From: Clostridiaceae bacterium
GTDB lineage: Bacteria > Bacillota > Clostridia > Tissierellales > Sporanaerobacteraceae
DNA: 64,000 bases
Reading direction: 5' to 3'
NCBI GenBank assembly: GCA_019391515.1
Contig: JAHXQP010000025.1
Location: 301,412 to 365,411 of the forward strand
Positions 49,068-59,894 of this stretch are shown here, piece after piece (position 1 is the first letter of the stretch; each line of letters opens with the position of its first letter). Both the position numbers and the translations under genes were made by a program. Below the pieces are notes generated by a model that was given only the letters and a program-made list of their open reading frames with translations, was not told where the DNA came from and made no database searches.

Positions 49068-50003
49068 TTATGCTTCTGAATCTGTGACTCTAATTCTTGG
49101 ATCTGCAAAACCATATAATATATCAACAACTAATAAGGATATAACATATAATATTGCAAAAAATATAGTAAGCCCTAAAACCATGGTATAATCATTATTA
49201 CTAACAGCATCTACATAATAACGCCCAAGACCTGGTATTGAAAATATCCTTTCAATTATAAATGAACCTCCAAATATGCCTGCAATTGCAGGACCAGTCA
49301 TAGTAATAATAGGTATGATAGAGTTTCTTAAAATGTGTTTTTTCACAATCCTTTTTCTTTTACACCCTTTAGATTTTGCTGTAAGAATATAATCTTCTCC
49401 TATTACAGAAAGGGTACTACTTCTCATATACTTTGTATAACTAGCAATACCACCAATAGTATATGCTAGAACTGGTAAGATATAGTGTTTGAGTTCCCCC
49501 CAACCAAATACCGGGACCAACTTCCATTTAAAAGCTAAGAAATATTGGAGCAAAGCAGCAAATACAAATCCTGGAATACATATAGCTAATACAACCAATA
49601 CCCTTATTATATTATCTCCTATCTTTTCTCTATTAAATGCCGATATTAGACCCAATAAAACTCCAATAGTAAGCTGTAGCGCTAAAGCAATAATACCTAT
49701 TTTAGCTGAAATCATTGCATTTTCTTTAATGATATCGTTTACGGACTTTCCTGTATAAATAATGGATTCTCCAAAATTTCCTGTAGTTATTAAATCCTTC
49801 ATATATATTTTATATCTTTGAAAAATAGGCTTATCTAGACCATATTTAGTACGAATTACCTCCCGTGCAGCTTCAGGCATTTGCTCAACTTTAGCTGCAA
49901 TAGGATCCCCTGGCGCACCTGCTATTAAAAAGAATGTTATTGTAGTGATTATAAATAGAGTAATTAGTGCATAAAATATTCTTTTAAAAATAAATTTAGA
50001 CAT
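49068..50003 (-). CDS. oppB: Oligopeptide ABC transporter permease OppB
   Basis: A 311-aa permease with the N-terminal FIFKRIFYALITLFIITTIT helix, the GDP motif of the periplasmic loop (AGAPGDPI) and the EAA loop (YILTAKSKGCKRKRIVKKHI). It pairs with OppC to form the channel. It is 93 bases after the oppA gene. Confidence 0.93.
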   Translation of the reverse strand: MSKFIFKRIFYALITLFIITTITFFLIAGAPGDPIAAKVEQMPEAAREVIRTKYGLDKPIFQRYKIYMKDLITTGNFGESIIYTGKSVNDIIKENAMISAKIGIIALALQLTIGVLLGLISAFNREKIGDNIIRVLVVLAICIPGFVFAALLQYFLAFKWKLVPVFGWGELKHYILPVLAYTIGGIASYTKYMRSSTLSVIGEDYILTAKSKGCKRKRIVKKHILRNSIIPIITMTGPAIAGIFGGSFIIERIFSIPGLGRYYVDAVSNNDYTMVLGLTIFFAILYVISLLVVDILYGFADPRIRVTDSEA

Positions 50004-50096
50004 TAGCTCACTCCTTTTTTATAACAATTTGATATTTAACTTTCTTGATAAACAAGACATAATTTAAAATACATTATGCCTTGTTTATCCCTTACT

Positions 50097-51800
50097 TTAT
50101 TCAATATATATTTTAGTATAATCTACACCAGCATTTGGACATATATAATAGTTTTTTACATGTTTAGCTAGGTATGCTGTTGATTTTCCACAATAGGTAG
50201 GAGCTATAACTCCTGTCCCAACTAATAGTTTTTCTGCTTCAAAGAACAATTCTGCCCTTTCTTTATCATCATTACTTGTTGAAGCCTTTTCTAGCAATTC
50301 ATGATACTTATCCGCATCTTCGCCATCCCAACCTGATTTGGCACTGTCAAAATAACCTTTGACTGGATCATAAATATCTAATAAAGCATTAGGATCATTA
50401 TAATCAGGAGTCCATCCTGCAGTACATATATCATAATCCCCTTCCTCTACTTTATCCCACATAATATTCCATTCCATCATATCGATTGTGATGTTAACAC
50501 CTAATTTTTCTTTCCATTCCTGTAGCAACCATTCTGCAGACTTTTTTGAATATTCGGCAGTACCCCTTGTTGCATATCTAATTTCCATCTTAGATGGATC
50601 TGGATCAAGGCCTTCTTCTTTAAGCCCTTCTATCAAAAGCTTCTTTGGATCTTTATGTTCTTTTTGCAAAGATTTCAATATATCCATATCTTCTTCAATT
50701 AAATCTGTATATAACTTTTCCCCACAATTTATAACTTCTGGTATTAGTGAATAAATTGGTATAGAAGCACCATGGTTTAGCTCTTCATTATATTTTTCTC
50801 TATCTATAGCCATGGAAAAAGCTAACCTTATTTTTGGATTTTTAAAATATTTATTTGAGCAGTTAAATCCATAAAACTCGGGATTGTTTTCAACTACTTC
50901 AATCTTTTCAAACTTATCTCCTAACTGTTCAATTTCACCTTGCCAATCAGGATCACTTGTTCCTACAACATCAGTTTTTTCAGTTAAAAACGATTGAATT
51001 GATGCAGCTGGTTCCTCAACTATATATCTATTTATTTTTCCAAGCTTCACATTTTCAGCATCCCAGTATTTATCATTTTTTACAAATATCATTTGAACAT
51101 TTGGTTGCCATTCTTCAATTTTAAATATTCCATTGGTAATTATTTTGTCTTTTGATGAGCCATATTCTTCTCCCCATTCTTCGTATTTGTCTTCCCTAAC
51201 AGGTTTAGCACGATCAAGTAATTGAACAAAGTATGCACAAGGTTTAGTCAATGTAAATTCAATAGTTTTTTCATCAATTGCCTTTACACCAATATCTTCT
51301 GGTTTTTTACCTTCATCATAATGGGCTTCTGTAAAATTAAAAATAATATCATCAAATAGCCAAGCATTTGTAGAACCTATTTCTGATGTAGCCATCATTT
51401 TAAATGTATAAACAAAATCGTCAGCAGTCACAGGAACATCGTCATTCCATATAGCATCTTCTCTGATTTTAAAAGTATATACAGTACCATCATCACTAAC
51501 ATTCCAATCCTCAGCAATTCCTGGCTTTACCACGGCATTGCCATCTTCACCAGATACATAACTAATTAGACCTTCAAGGAATAGCCTTTGCACTGAATAG
51601 TCTGGTTCAGTTGTATTAAGCATTGGATTTAAACCTGTAGGTTCATCTAAAGTACTAAAACTAAATACCTGTTCTTTTTTTGTTTTATCTTCTTTTCCTT
51701 CTTTCGATTCTCCACCAGTAGGAGAATCCTTACCACATCCTGATAGTAGACCTAGACATAAGACCCCTATCATGATAAAAGCAATAATTCTTTTTTTCAT
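50097..51800 (-). CDS. oppA: Oligopeptide-binding lipoprotein OppA
   Basis: A 567-aa class-C solute-binding lipoprotein with lipobox LLSGC (Cys near 22). A Gly/Lys/Glu-rich linker and the two-lobe SBP_bac_5 fold follow (YTFKIREDAIWNDDVPVTAD near 110). It delivers peptides or related compounds to OppBC. It is the first gene of the sigma-54-dependent operon, with a 240-base leader holding a 22-bp palindrome. The two amidohydrolase genes at the operon end suggest that the ligand is a small peptide or cyclic amide hydrolysed inside. Confidence 0.92.
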   Translation of the reverse strand: MKKRIIAFIMIGVLCLGLLSGCGKDSPTGGESKEGKEDKTKKEQVFSFSTLDEPTGLNPMLNTTEPDYSVQRLFLEGLISYVSGEDGNAVVKPGIAEDWNVSDDGTVYTFKIREDAIWNDDVPVTADDFVYTFKMMATSEIGSTNAWLFDDIIFNFTEAHYDEGKKPEDIGVKAIDEKTIEFTLTKPCAYFVQLLDRAKPVREDKYEEWGEEYGSSKDKIITNGIFKIEEWQPNVQMIFVKNDKYWDAENVKLGKINRYIVEEPAASIQSFLTEKTDVVGTSDPDWQGEIEQLGDKFEKIEVVENNPEFYGFNCSNKYFKNPKIRLAFSMAIDREKYNEELNHGASIPIYSLIPEVINCGEKLYTDLIEEDMDILKSLQKEHKDPKKLLIEGLKEEGLDPDPSKMEIRYATRGTAEYSKKSAEWLLQEWKEKLGVNITIDMMEWNIMWDKVEEGDYDICTAGWTPDYNDPNALLDIYDPVKGYFDSAKSGWDGEDADKYHELLEKASTSNDDKERAELFFEAEKLLVGTGVIAPTYCGKSTAYLAKHVKNYYICPNAGVDYTKIYIE

Positions 51801-51835
51801 TTTTTACTTTTCCCTCCTTATTTAAAGTTTTAGTA

Positions 51836-51857
51836 CCAAATAAAATATTTTATTTGG
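51836..51857. promoter_or_regulatory. 22-bp perfect palindrome in oppA leader
   Basis: CCAAATAAAAT is followed directly by ATTTTATTTGG. It lies some 15-20 bases upstream of the oppA ribosome binding site and about 185 bases downstream of the predicted transcription start. It is a roadblock-type operator candidate or an RNA stem near the translation start. Confidence 0.5.
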
Positions 51858-52053
51858 TTATTGAATATCTATATCAAATTTGTTATATCTCCTATGTCAA
51901 TAGTTCGGGGAAAGCTAATTTATGATCTATATCCATAGGAAATAATACAAATTTGACTACAAATATAAAATATTATGATTTTTTGATATTTTCTAATAAT
52001 TGAGTTCCTTATTTTATCCTTAAATAATTTCTAACTCTACTATTAACAACTAT

Positions 52054-52068
52054 GCAATATTCTTGCCA
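52054..52068 (-). promoter_or_regulatory. Sigma-54 promoter of the opp operon
   Basis: The minus strand reads TGGCAAGAATATTGC, with GG and GC ten bases apart, matching the -24/-12 consensus. It lies about 250 bases upstream of oppA, and the adjacent upstream gene encodes a sigma-54 activator. Confidence 0.88.
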
Positions 52069-52102
52069 TTTTTTAACTAGATAAAATAGATACCTAGCTA
52101 AA

Positions 52103-52139
52103 ATAAAAAAGAAGATGTACTATTTTACGTACATCTTCT
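52103..52139 (-). terminator. Terminator of sigma-54 activator gene
   Basis: AGAAGATGTAC and GTACATCTTCT form a perfect 11-bp stem, with TTTTTTA following on the minus strand. As a dyad 35-70 bases upstream of the -24 element, it could also serve as an activator binding site, but this is speculation. Confidence 0.75.
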
Positions 52140-52170
52140 GTCTTAAAAATGGGATTTCAATATTAAATTA

Positions 52171-53568
52171 TTATAGTCCATATCTTTTTATTTTCCCATG
52201 GAGAGTCTGTTTTGGAACTTTTAAAGCTCTTGCTGCTTTTGTACAGTTTTGTTCTGACTCTTTTAAAGCAGCTTTAATGATTTGTTTTTCATATTCCTCA
52301 ACTGCTTCTTTAAGCCCTACTTCTTCTTTTTCTATGTATTTTTCAAATCTTTTTTTCGACCTATTTTTAAAGCATAAACTATGTTCCTGCAAATCCTCCA
52401 TAGTTATGTATTTTCCTTCTACAAAATTCATCGCGGATTCAATTGTATTTTGCAATTCTCTTACATTTCCCGGCCAATAGTTTTCATGGAAATAATTCAT
52501 TACCTCTTCATCTACTCCCTTGACAAACATTTTCATTTTCCTATTATAGGATTTTATAAAATGCTTGACTAAAATAGGAATATCCTCTTTTCTCTCTCTA
52601 AGAGGAGGAATATGGAAGTATATTACGTTTAATCTGTAATATAAATCCTCTCTTAATTTCCCTTCTTCTACTAATTTTTCAGGATTGATATTAGATGCTG
52701 TTATAATCCTTACATATACTATCTTGGTTTTAGTACTTCCTACTCTTCTTACAACTCCATCCTCAATTACACGAAGTAATTTAGCTTGAAGTCCTAAATT
52801 CATGGCGTTTAGTTCATCTAAAAATAAAGTTCCCCCATCTGCCAATTCGAATATTCCCTGCTTATCTTTGGCACCGGTAAAACTCCCTTGTACAGTTCCA
52901 AATAATATACTTTCTAAAAGATTTTCTGGTAGTGCACCACAATTTTGAGCTATAAAAAGTTTGTCTCTCCTATTTGATAGATTATGAAGCGATTGAACTA
53001 CTAACTCTTTTCCTGTTCCAGTTTCCCCAAATACAAATACTGGGGAATTACTAAAAGCTACTTTACAAATTTTCTCCTTTAATTGTTTCATGGGAAGACT
53101 ATCACCAATTATATCTGCTAAACTATATTGAGTACCATTTGCTAAGAACCTATTTTCCTCATTACAATTGTTGTATAATGCTTTTTGCAATACTAGTACT
53201 TTATCAGATAATTCCATGACCCTAGTTATGTCTTTAAATATCTCTATAGCTCCACTAACCTTATTTCCATCCATTATTGGTATAATAGATGTAACTATAG
53301 CTACATCTTTCCCTTTGCAATTTGTATATTCTTGCACATATTCTATTATAGGTTCGCCAGTATTTACTACATTTAAAAAGATACTATGGTTTTTATCTAT
53401 ATTAGGAAAGACTTGAAATAAACTTTTGCCTACTGCTTTTTTTGAATCAAATCCTGTAATATTTGTAGATGGCTCATTAAAGTATAAAATTTTTAAATTT
53501 GAATCTACAACTATTATCCCCTCATCTAGATGTTTAATCATTAACTCTAAAATTCTTTTATAATTCAT
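52171..53568 (-). CDS. Sigma-54-dependent PAS-domain activator of the opp operon
   Basis: A 465-aa regulator. It has an N-terminal PAS domain (about 8-115), an AAA+ domain with Walker A GETGTGKE (near 180), a GAFTGA-equivalent loop reading GTVQGSFTGAKDKQ, Walker B LFLDELNAM and a C-terminal Fis-type HTH (CTKAARALKVPKQTLHGKIK). The GSFTGA form (Ala to Ser in the loop) is a small departure from consensus found in some family members. It lies immediately upstream of the -24/-12 promoter of oppA. The PAS domain presumably senses a metabolite. Confidence 0.92.
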   Translation of the reverse strand: MNYKRILELMIKHLDEGIIVVDSNLKILYFNEPSTNITGFDSKKAVGKSLFQVFPNIDKNHSIFLNVVNTGEPIIEYVQEYTNCKGKDVAIVTSIIPIMDGNKVSGAIEIFKDITRVMELSDKVLVLQKALYNNCNEENRFLANGTQYSLADIIGDSLPMKQLKEKICKVAFSNSPVFVFGETGTGKELVVQSLHNLSNRRDKLFIAQNCGALPENLLESILFGTVQGSFTGAKDKQGIFELADGGTLFLDELNAMNLGLQAKLLRVIEDGVVRRVGSTKTKIVYVRIITASNINPEKLVEEGKLREDLYYRLNVIYFHIPPLRERKEDIPILVKHFIKSYNRKMKMFVKGVDEEVMNYFHENYWPGNVRELQNTIESAMNFVEGKYITMEDLQEHSLCFKNRSKKRFEKYIEKEEVGLKEAVEEYEKQIIKAALKESEQNCTKAARALKVPKQTLHGKIKRYGL

Positions 53569-53711
53569 TAAACATCACCTCAAATAAAACTCATACAACC
53601 CCTTTCTAGTAATTAAACTATTCTTACTATTAGTAGTTTTACATTTATTTCTAGTATATAGGAATTATTGATATTTGTCAATATATGTCAACATATTAAA
53701 ACATTAGTATA

Positions 53712-53744
53712 AAAAAACCTCTGAGTTTTCTCAGAGGTTTTTTG
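53712..53744 (-). terminator. groESL terminator
   Basis: CCTCTGAG/CTCAGAGG, extended by A-T pairs on both sides, with a TTTT loop. T-runs are present on both strands. It follows the groL stop. Confidence 0.85.
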
Positions 53745-53756
53745 TTGATGTATATA

Positions 53757-55406
<1,650 letters not shown>

Positions 55407-55424
55407 TCACTCTCCTTTAATTTT

Positions 55425-55706
55425 TTATTCAATAACAGCTAAAATATCATTTAATTTTACTATTGTATATTCTTCTTTATCAAGTTTTACTTCAGTTCCA
55501 CTATATTTGGAGAATATAACCTTGTCTCCTATTTTAACTTGTTCGCTTTTCTTTTCATCATTTTCAATATCTGGTCCTATAGCAACTACTTCTGCCATTT
55601 GTGGTTCTTCTTTTGCTGAGCTTGGAAGTACTATACCACTTTTAGTTTTTTCCTCAACTTCAATCATTTTAATAACTACTCTGTCTCCTAAAGGTTTAAT
55701 ATTCAT
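55425..55706 (-). CDS. groS: Co-chaperonin GroES
   Basis: A 93-aa protein with [20 protein letters not shown] at the N-terminus, the mobile loop ([14 protein letters not shown]) and the roof region. It is the standard heptameric lid for GroEL. First gene of the operon; AGGAGG precedes the ATG. Confidence 0.98.
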   Translation of the reverse strand: MNIKPLGDRVVIKMIEVEEKTKSGIVLPSSAKEEPQMAEVVAIGPDIENDEKKSEQVKIGDKVIFSKYSGTEVKLDKEEYTIVKLNDILAVIE

Positions 55707-55754
55707 ACACTTAGCCCTCCTTATATTTAAGTATTCATTTATTCCGAAATTTTA

Positions 55755-55781
55755 TTAGCACTCAACTCTTATGAGTGCTAA
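55755..55781. promoter_or_regulatory. CIRCE operator
   Basis: TTAGCACTC (55755-55763), nine bases, GAGTGCTAA (55773-55781) is an exact CIRCE element. It lies about 50 bases upstream of groS, implying HrcA repression of the chaperonin operon. Confidence 0.97.
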
Positions 55782-55972
55782 TACTTACAGTTTATATGTT
55801 ACTTAATATGTTTTTAGTAATCAAGTCTTAAATTTAGGGTTTTTATGGCTATAACCCTATTATTTAATAAAAATAACTAAATATCTTATCTTTTCATTAA
55901 TTCCCTGCCTTTTTATCCATATATCCCATATAACGTTTTCTATTCCACATTAATGAAATATATTTGGACAAC

Positions 55973-56002
55973 AAAAAGTTCCTACAGCTGTAGGAACTTT
56001 TT
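55973..56002 (-). terminator. Terminator of Bce-type permease gene
   Basis: A 30-base perfect palindrome whose arms read AAAAAGTTCCTACAG and CTGTAGGAACTTTTT. With its T-runs it can terminate in both directions. Confidence 0.85.
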
Positions 56003-56011
56003 TATTGTTCT

Positions 56012-57952
56012 TTAATTATATTTTATTTGGCTTATATATATACTTCTTATTATAAGAAAATATATTACTTGAAATACTAAATATCCTGCCATTACTACAA
56101 GACCATTGGTAAATAAATTGTTCATAAGTAAATTAGATAGTGATTTCAATGCAAAGAAAGAATGCAAGGTGCTAACTACAAAAGGTAGGAAAAATATAAT
56201 GCCTATTTGTTTAGTTATTATATTGTTTATTTCCTTTTTAGTAGTCCCTATTTTTCTGAGAATGCTATATTCAACGCTATCATTTTTTATTTCATTGAAC
56301 AATTTAAAATATATTATACTTCCTGAAGCTATAAAGAATAGGAAGGATATGAAAAATCCTATGAATAAAATCATTCCAAAGTCTTTCTTGGCTTCTTTAT
56401 AAGGAATTATTTTAGAATAATACCTTATGCCCTCTTGGGATTTTAAGTTTTTTGCTATTTCTGTGGATGCAGCAAAAGAATCTTTCCAATCCTCTAAATT
56501 TATACCATTATATAAAACTAAATTTTCACTATTACCTTTTTCCATTGCATATTGAAAATCTTTATCATTTAAAATAATCCCTTTATAATATCCTACATTA
56601 GGTAGAACCATTACGCTACCAGTTATTTCTTTATATAGCTTGAACTCTTTTTCTTCACTTCCTATATTTAGTTTTATATTATCCCAATTTACTTTTCCAA
56701 GATCTTCTGAACCTGCAAACCCAAGGTCAAAGGGATAATCATATACAAGTTCATTTTCTTTTACTTCAATGGTTTCCTTACCTAGTGATTTAGCTAATCT
56801 ATTGTAGTCTGAATTTGATATTGCCAAAAACTGTTGTGGCTCTTTTTCTTTCTCAACACTATAAAGTTCTATTCCTTTTACCTCGTACCTTTCTTTTATT
56901 TTTACATTATTCTTTTCTAAGGTATCTTCTACATTTTTTATGATATTGATATCATTCAAATACTCACCACTTTGAACTATAGCTATTTCCTGTGGAGTAT
57001 TTATTCCTGATAGTCTAGGGATTTCTGTATAGAATGAATAAACTGTTTCAGTAGCTGTAAATGTAAATGCTCCTAATATAGCTGCCAAAAATAGTACCTT
57101 TGCCGTATCCTGTAGTTTATATATCATTTGTGAATAGGATACTAAATTGGTTTTCTTGTAAAGCATATTCTCATTCTTTAGGATTCTATTAGCCATAGCT
57201 ATACTAAATTGGGTGAAAATAAAATAGCTGCCAACTATAACTATAAATGTTACAGGAAGCATTGCTATTGGTACCATAATTCCTGGAACAAACCAAGCTA
57301 CACCATAACCAATTATAATCAAAGCTACTCCTAATATGGATTTAAATTTAGAAAACTTAGGTATTACTTTAGGTATTTTACTTGCTTTTAATTGTTGTAT
57401 TATTTCTTTATTTCTTATTTGAAATAGCATGATCATGCTAATTATTTCAAATAGACAAAAAAACACCAAAGCCGTTAATCCTATAGCTTTGAGGGACACA
57501 TTTAGTGGAAGAGCTATACCTAAAAATGCTTCCATTACCATGAAAAATAGTTTTGAAAAAACAACTCCTACCAATATACCTGTTCCCATAGATAGAAATG
57601 ATATAATAGTATTTTCTATAAGCACATATTTTTTAATTTGTTTTCTAGTCATTCCATATAGTGATAAAAGTCCAAATTCCTTTCCCCTTGATTTTAAAAA
57701 TATGGAAGTAGAATATCCTACAAATAGTACTGAAAATATTACTATTATTACTTGACTTGCTACAAGTCCATTAGCTGCTCCCCTTGCAGCAGTTGCACTT
57801 TCCGACATATTATCTGCATTTAATGATGGGTGAAATATGAAATTTGCAAATATGAAAAATACTGTTACAGCAAAGGAATTGCTCAGGTAGTACATTATAT
57901 ATCTATGCAAATTTCCTTTAATATTATTGACAGCCATATCAGATATTTTCAT
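56012..57952 (-). CDS. BceB-like ABC permease (FtsX family)
   Basis: About 646 aa with ten helices. It has the typical BceB layout: helix 1, an FtsX block of three helices, a block of further helices, then a large outside domain of about 200 residues between helices 7 and 8 (about 320-520), and a terminal FtsX block. Such permeases confer resistance to bacitracin, lantibiotics or other peptide antibiotics and also act as sensors for their histidine kinase. ATG at 57952 (GGAGGTG upstream) is preferred, overlapping the ATPase gene by 14 bases. Confidence 0.9.
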   Translation of the reverse strand: MKISDMAVNNIKGNLHRYIMYYLSNSFAVTVFFIFANFIFHPSLNADNMSESATAARGAANGLVASQVIIVIFSVLFVGYSTSIFLKSRGKEFGLLSLYGMTRKQIKKYVLIENTIISFLSMGTGILVGVVFSKLFFMVMEAFLGIALPLNVSLKAIGLTALVFFCLFEIISMIMLFQIRNKEIIQQLKASKIPKVIPKFSKFKSILGVALIIIGYGVAWFVPGIMVPIAMLPVTFIVIVGSYFIFTQFSIAMANRILKNENMLYKKTNLVSYSQMIYKLQDTAKVLFLAAILGAFTFTATETVYSFYTEIPRLSGINTPQEIAIVQSGEYLNDINIIKNVEDTLEKNNVKIKERYEVKGIELYSVEKEKEPQQFLAISNSDYNRLAKSLGKETIEVKENELVYDYPFDLGFAGSEDLGKVNWDNIKLNIGSEEKEFKLYKEITGSVMVLPNVGYYKGIILNDKDFQYAMEKGNSENLVLYNGINLEDWKDSFAASTEIAKNLKSQEGIRYYSKIIPYKEAKKDFGMILFIGFFISFLFFIASGSIIYFKLFNEIKNDSVEYSILRKIGTTKKEINNIITKQIGIIFFLPFVVSTLHSFFALKSLSNLLMNNLFTNGLVVMAGYLVFQVIYFLIIRSIYISQIKYN

Positions 57953-58706
57953 TATATCCACCTCCAAGAAGGGATAGAGCATCTAAAATTTCTTTGAAAA
58001 ATACTTGTCTAGTAGATTTTTTAACTATTTCTGTAAAAAACTTGCCATCTTTTATCATTATTATCCTATTACAAAAACTTGCTGCAAAGGCATCATGGGT
58101 TACCATAACTATAGTTGCTTCTCTTTCTTTATTTATCTTCTCCAATGATGACATTAAATCATAAGATGCTTTAGAGTCTAAATTTCCTGTAGGTTCATCA
58201 GCAAGTATTATAGATGGATTGTTTATAAGCGCTCTTGCGCAGGCAGTTCTTTGTTGTTGTCCACCTGATACTTCATAGGTTCTTTTGTTTAAGATTTCTT
58301 TTATATTCAATGTTTTAGCTATATCGTCTACCCTTTTATCTATCTCACCTTTTTTTAGGTTTTCCAATACTAATGGTAGTATTATATTTTGCTTTATTGA
58401 TAATGTATCTAATAAATTGAAGTCTTGAAATATAAAGCCTAATTTATTCCTTCTAAATAAGGCTAACTCATTTTCATTTAAACAATGAGGATTTTTGCCA
58501 TCTACTAAAACTTTTCCTGAAGATGGAGAATCTATTGTAGCAAGTATATTTAAAAGTGTTGTCTTACCACTTCCTGATGGTCCCATAACTCCTACAAATT
58601 CTCCTTTTTTTATATCCATATTAAAGCTATCTAATGCTTTAACAGATATTCCTTTTCCTTTGCTACCATATATTTTTGATAAATCCTTGGTTTCTAAAAC
58701 TGTCAT
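57939..58706 (-). CDS. BceA-like ABC ATPase
   Basis: A 255-aa ATPase of the MacB/LolD/BceA class with Walker A GPSGSGKTT (near residue 43), signature VSGGQQQRTACARAL and Walker B IILADEPTGNLD. ATG at 58706 fits GGGAGGT; an earlier in-frame TTG and ATG do not. It partners the permease encoded downstream to remove antimicrobial peptides. Confidence 0.93.
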   Translation of the reverse strand: MTVLETKDLSKIYGSKGKGISVKALDSFNMDIKKGEFVGVMGPSGSGKTTLLNILATIDSPSSGKVLVDGKNPHCLNENELALFRRNKLGFIFQDFNLLDTLSIKQNIILPLVLENLKKGEIDKRVDDIAKTLNIKEILNKRTYEVSGGQQQRTACARALINNPSIILADEPTGNLDSKASYDLMSSLEKINKEREATIVMVTHDAFAASFCNRIIMIKDGKFFTEIVKKSTRQVFFKEILDALSLLGGGYNENI

Positions 58707-58754
58707 TTTTAAACCTCCCATGTCCAATTGATTATATATCTATTATAAAAAAAC

Positions 58755-58782
58755 AAGAGAAATCTTTGTATTGATTTCTCTT
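58755..58782 (-). terminator. Terminator between kinase and transporter genes
   Basis: AAGAGAAATC and GATTTCTCTT form a perfect 10-bp stem with an 8-base loop, followed on the minus strand by TGTTTTTTTATA. It separates the two-component genes from the transporter genes. Confidence 0.8.
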
Positions 58783-58797
58783 TCAAAATTTATTTTT

Positions 58798-58819
58798 AAT
58801 CTAACAATATTGTTAGATT
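58798..58819. promoter_or_regulatory. 22-bp palindrome at kinase 3' end
   Basis: AATCTAACAATATTGTTAGATT is perfectly self-complementary and overlaps the kinase stop codon. It lies about 95 bases upstream of the ATPase gene start, so it could be a response-regulator site for the transporter promoter or part of the termination region. Confidence 0.45.
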
Positions 58820-59894
58820 AACTTTTTAAATTATAAATACTTTTACCTCGATGAAAAACAATATTCACTGTAGTACCTATTCCTTCAGTAGACTTTATAT
58901 CTATGCCATGTCCCAATTTGCCACATATATCTTTAGAAAGATATAACCCCATACCTGTAGATTCTGAATAGGTTCTGCCATTTTCACCTGTGAAAAAAGG
59001 ATTAAAAACCCTTTCTAAATCCTGCTTTGGTATACCTACTCCATTATCCTTAATAGAAAGTATAACCTTGTCATCTTCACTATGTAAATCAATCACTATG
59101 GACTTTTCCTTACTTTCTTTCACTTTTGAATACTTTATACCGTTGGATATAATTTGACCTATGATAAATTTTATCCACTTTTTATCTGTTTCTACTATAT
59201 CTTCATCTGAAACTATTTTAGGATAGATGGAATTTACTATAAAGGCATTTTTATTTTCATTGATAATTATTCTTACAATATCTAATATATCCACTTTCTC
59301 GACCTTAAAATCCTGCTCAAAATCATTTATACGCAAAGTATATAGTGCCATTTCTAAACCTTTAGATAGCCTATCCATCTCTTCTTCTATGCTTTCATAG
59401 CTTTTTTTAGTATTTATATCTATATTTTTATCTTTTTCATTTTCAAGTATAAGTTTGATAACAGAAATGGGTGTTTTCATTTGATGAATCCATCTATTAT
59501 TAAAGTCTATTTGTGTTTTGGAATATTTCTTATATTTTTCCAAAGTGTTCTCATATATCATATAATCTCTAATTAATAAACTTTTAAATATATCATGCTC
59601 TCTACTTATATTGTTAGGAATATTAAATATATATTCTAGACTTTCATAATCATCTGCTTCATTATTAATAATATTATAAAATTTTCTCTTTCTCATATAA
59701 TCTACTGTTATTGGAATTGCCAAAAATAGAAAGGATAGAATATAAGCATATAAAATATTGGAATATTTAAGCTTCTCTCCCCTTATTATTAAATCCAAAA
59801 ACATTACAATTATAACTAAGGTCGTACTAATGATGTAAAATACAATATATAATAACCTATCTTTTAAATAATCTTTAAATTTCAAATAAATCAC
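58818..59894 (-). CDS. BceS-like intramembrane-sensing histidine kinase
   Basis: A 358-aa kinase with two closely spaced N-terminal helices (about 12-32 and 42-62) and almost no outside loop, the hallmark of intramembrane-sensing kinases. The phospho-acceptor His lies in NNRWIHQMKTPISVIK (near residue 136). N, G1 (DNGVGIPKQDL) and G2 (STGMGLYLSKDI) boxes follow. It senses the antibiotic through the BceAB-type transporter. GTG at 59894 directly follows the regulator stop; a TTG three codons later is a possible alternative start. Confidence 0.92.
   Translation of the reverse strand: MIYLKFKDYLKDRLLYIVFYIISTTLVIIVMFLDLIIRGEKLKYSNILYAYILSFLFLAIPITVDYMRKRKFYNIINNEADDYESLEYIFNIPNNISREHDIFKSLLIRDYMIYENTLEKYKKYSKTQIDFNNRWIHQMKTPISVIKLILENEKDKNIDINTKKSYESIEEEMDRLSKGLEMALYTLRINDFEQDFKVEKVDILDIVRIIINENKNAFIVNSIYPKIVSDEDIVETDKKWIKFIIGQIISNGIKYSKVKESKEKSIVIDLHSEDDKVILSIKDNGVGIPKQDLERVFNPFFTGENGRTYSESTGMGLYLSKDICGKLGHGIDIKSTEGIGTTVNIVFHRGKSIYNLKS

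Larger units (their letters stand above)
51801..52170. other. Control region of the opp operon
   Basis: This 370-base gap contains the activator terminator (52103-52139), the sigma-54 promoter (52054-52068), about 240 bases of untranslated leader and a 22-bp palindrome (51836-51857) close to the oppA ribosome binding site. No ORF. Confidence 0.75.
55707..56011. other. Intergenic region upstream of groS
   Basis: This 305-base gap holds the CIRCE operator and the terminator of the Bce-type permease gene (55973-56002). No ORF or other signal was recognised. Confidence 0.7.

Noticed and set aside
51987..52001. Possible CodY box in the oppA leader (TATTTTCTAATAATT)
   Set aside because: Three mismatches to the 15-base consensus in very AT-rich DNA; the chance rate is too high to list it.
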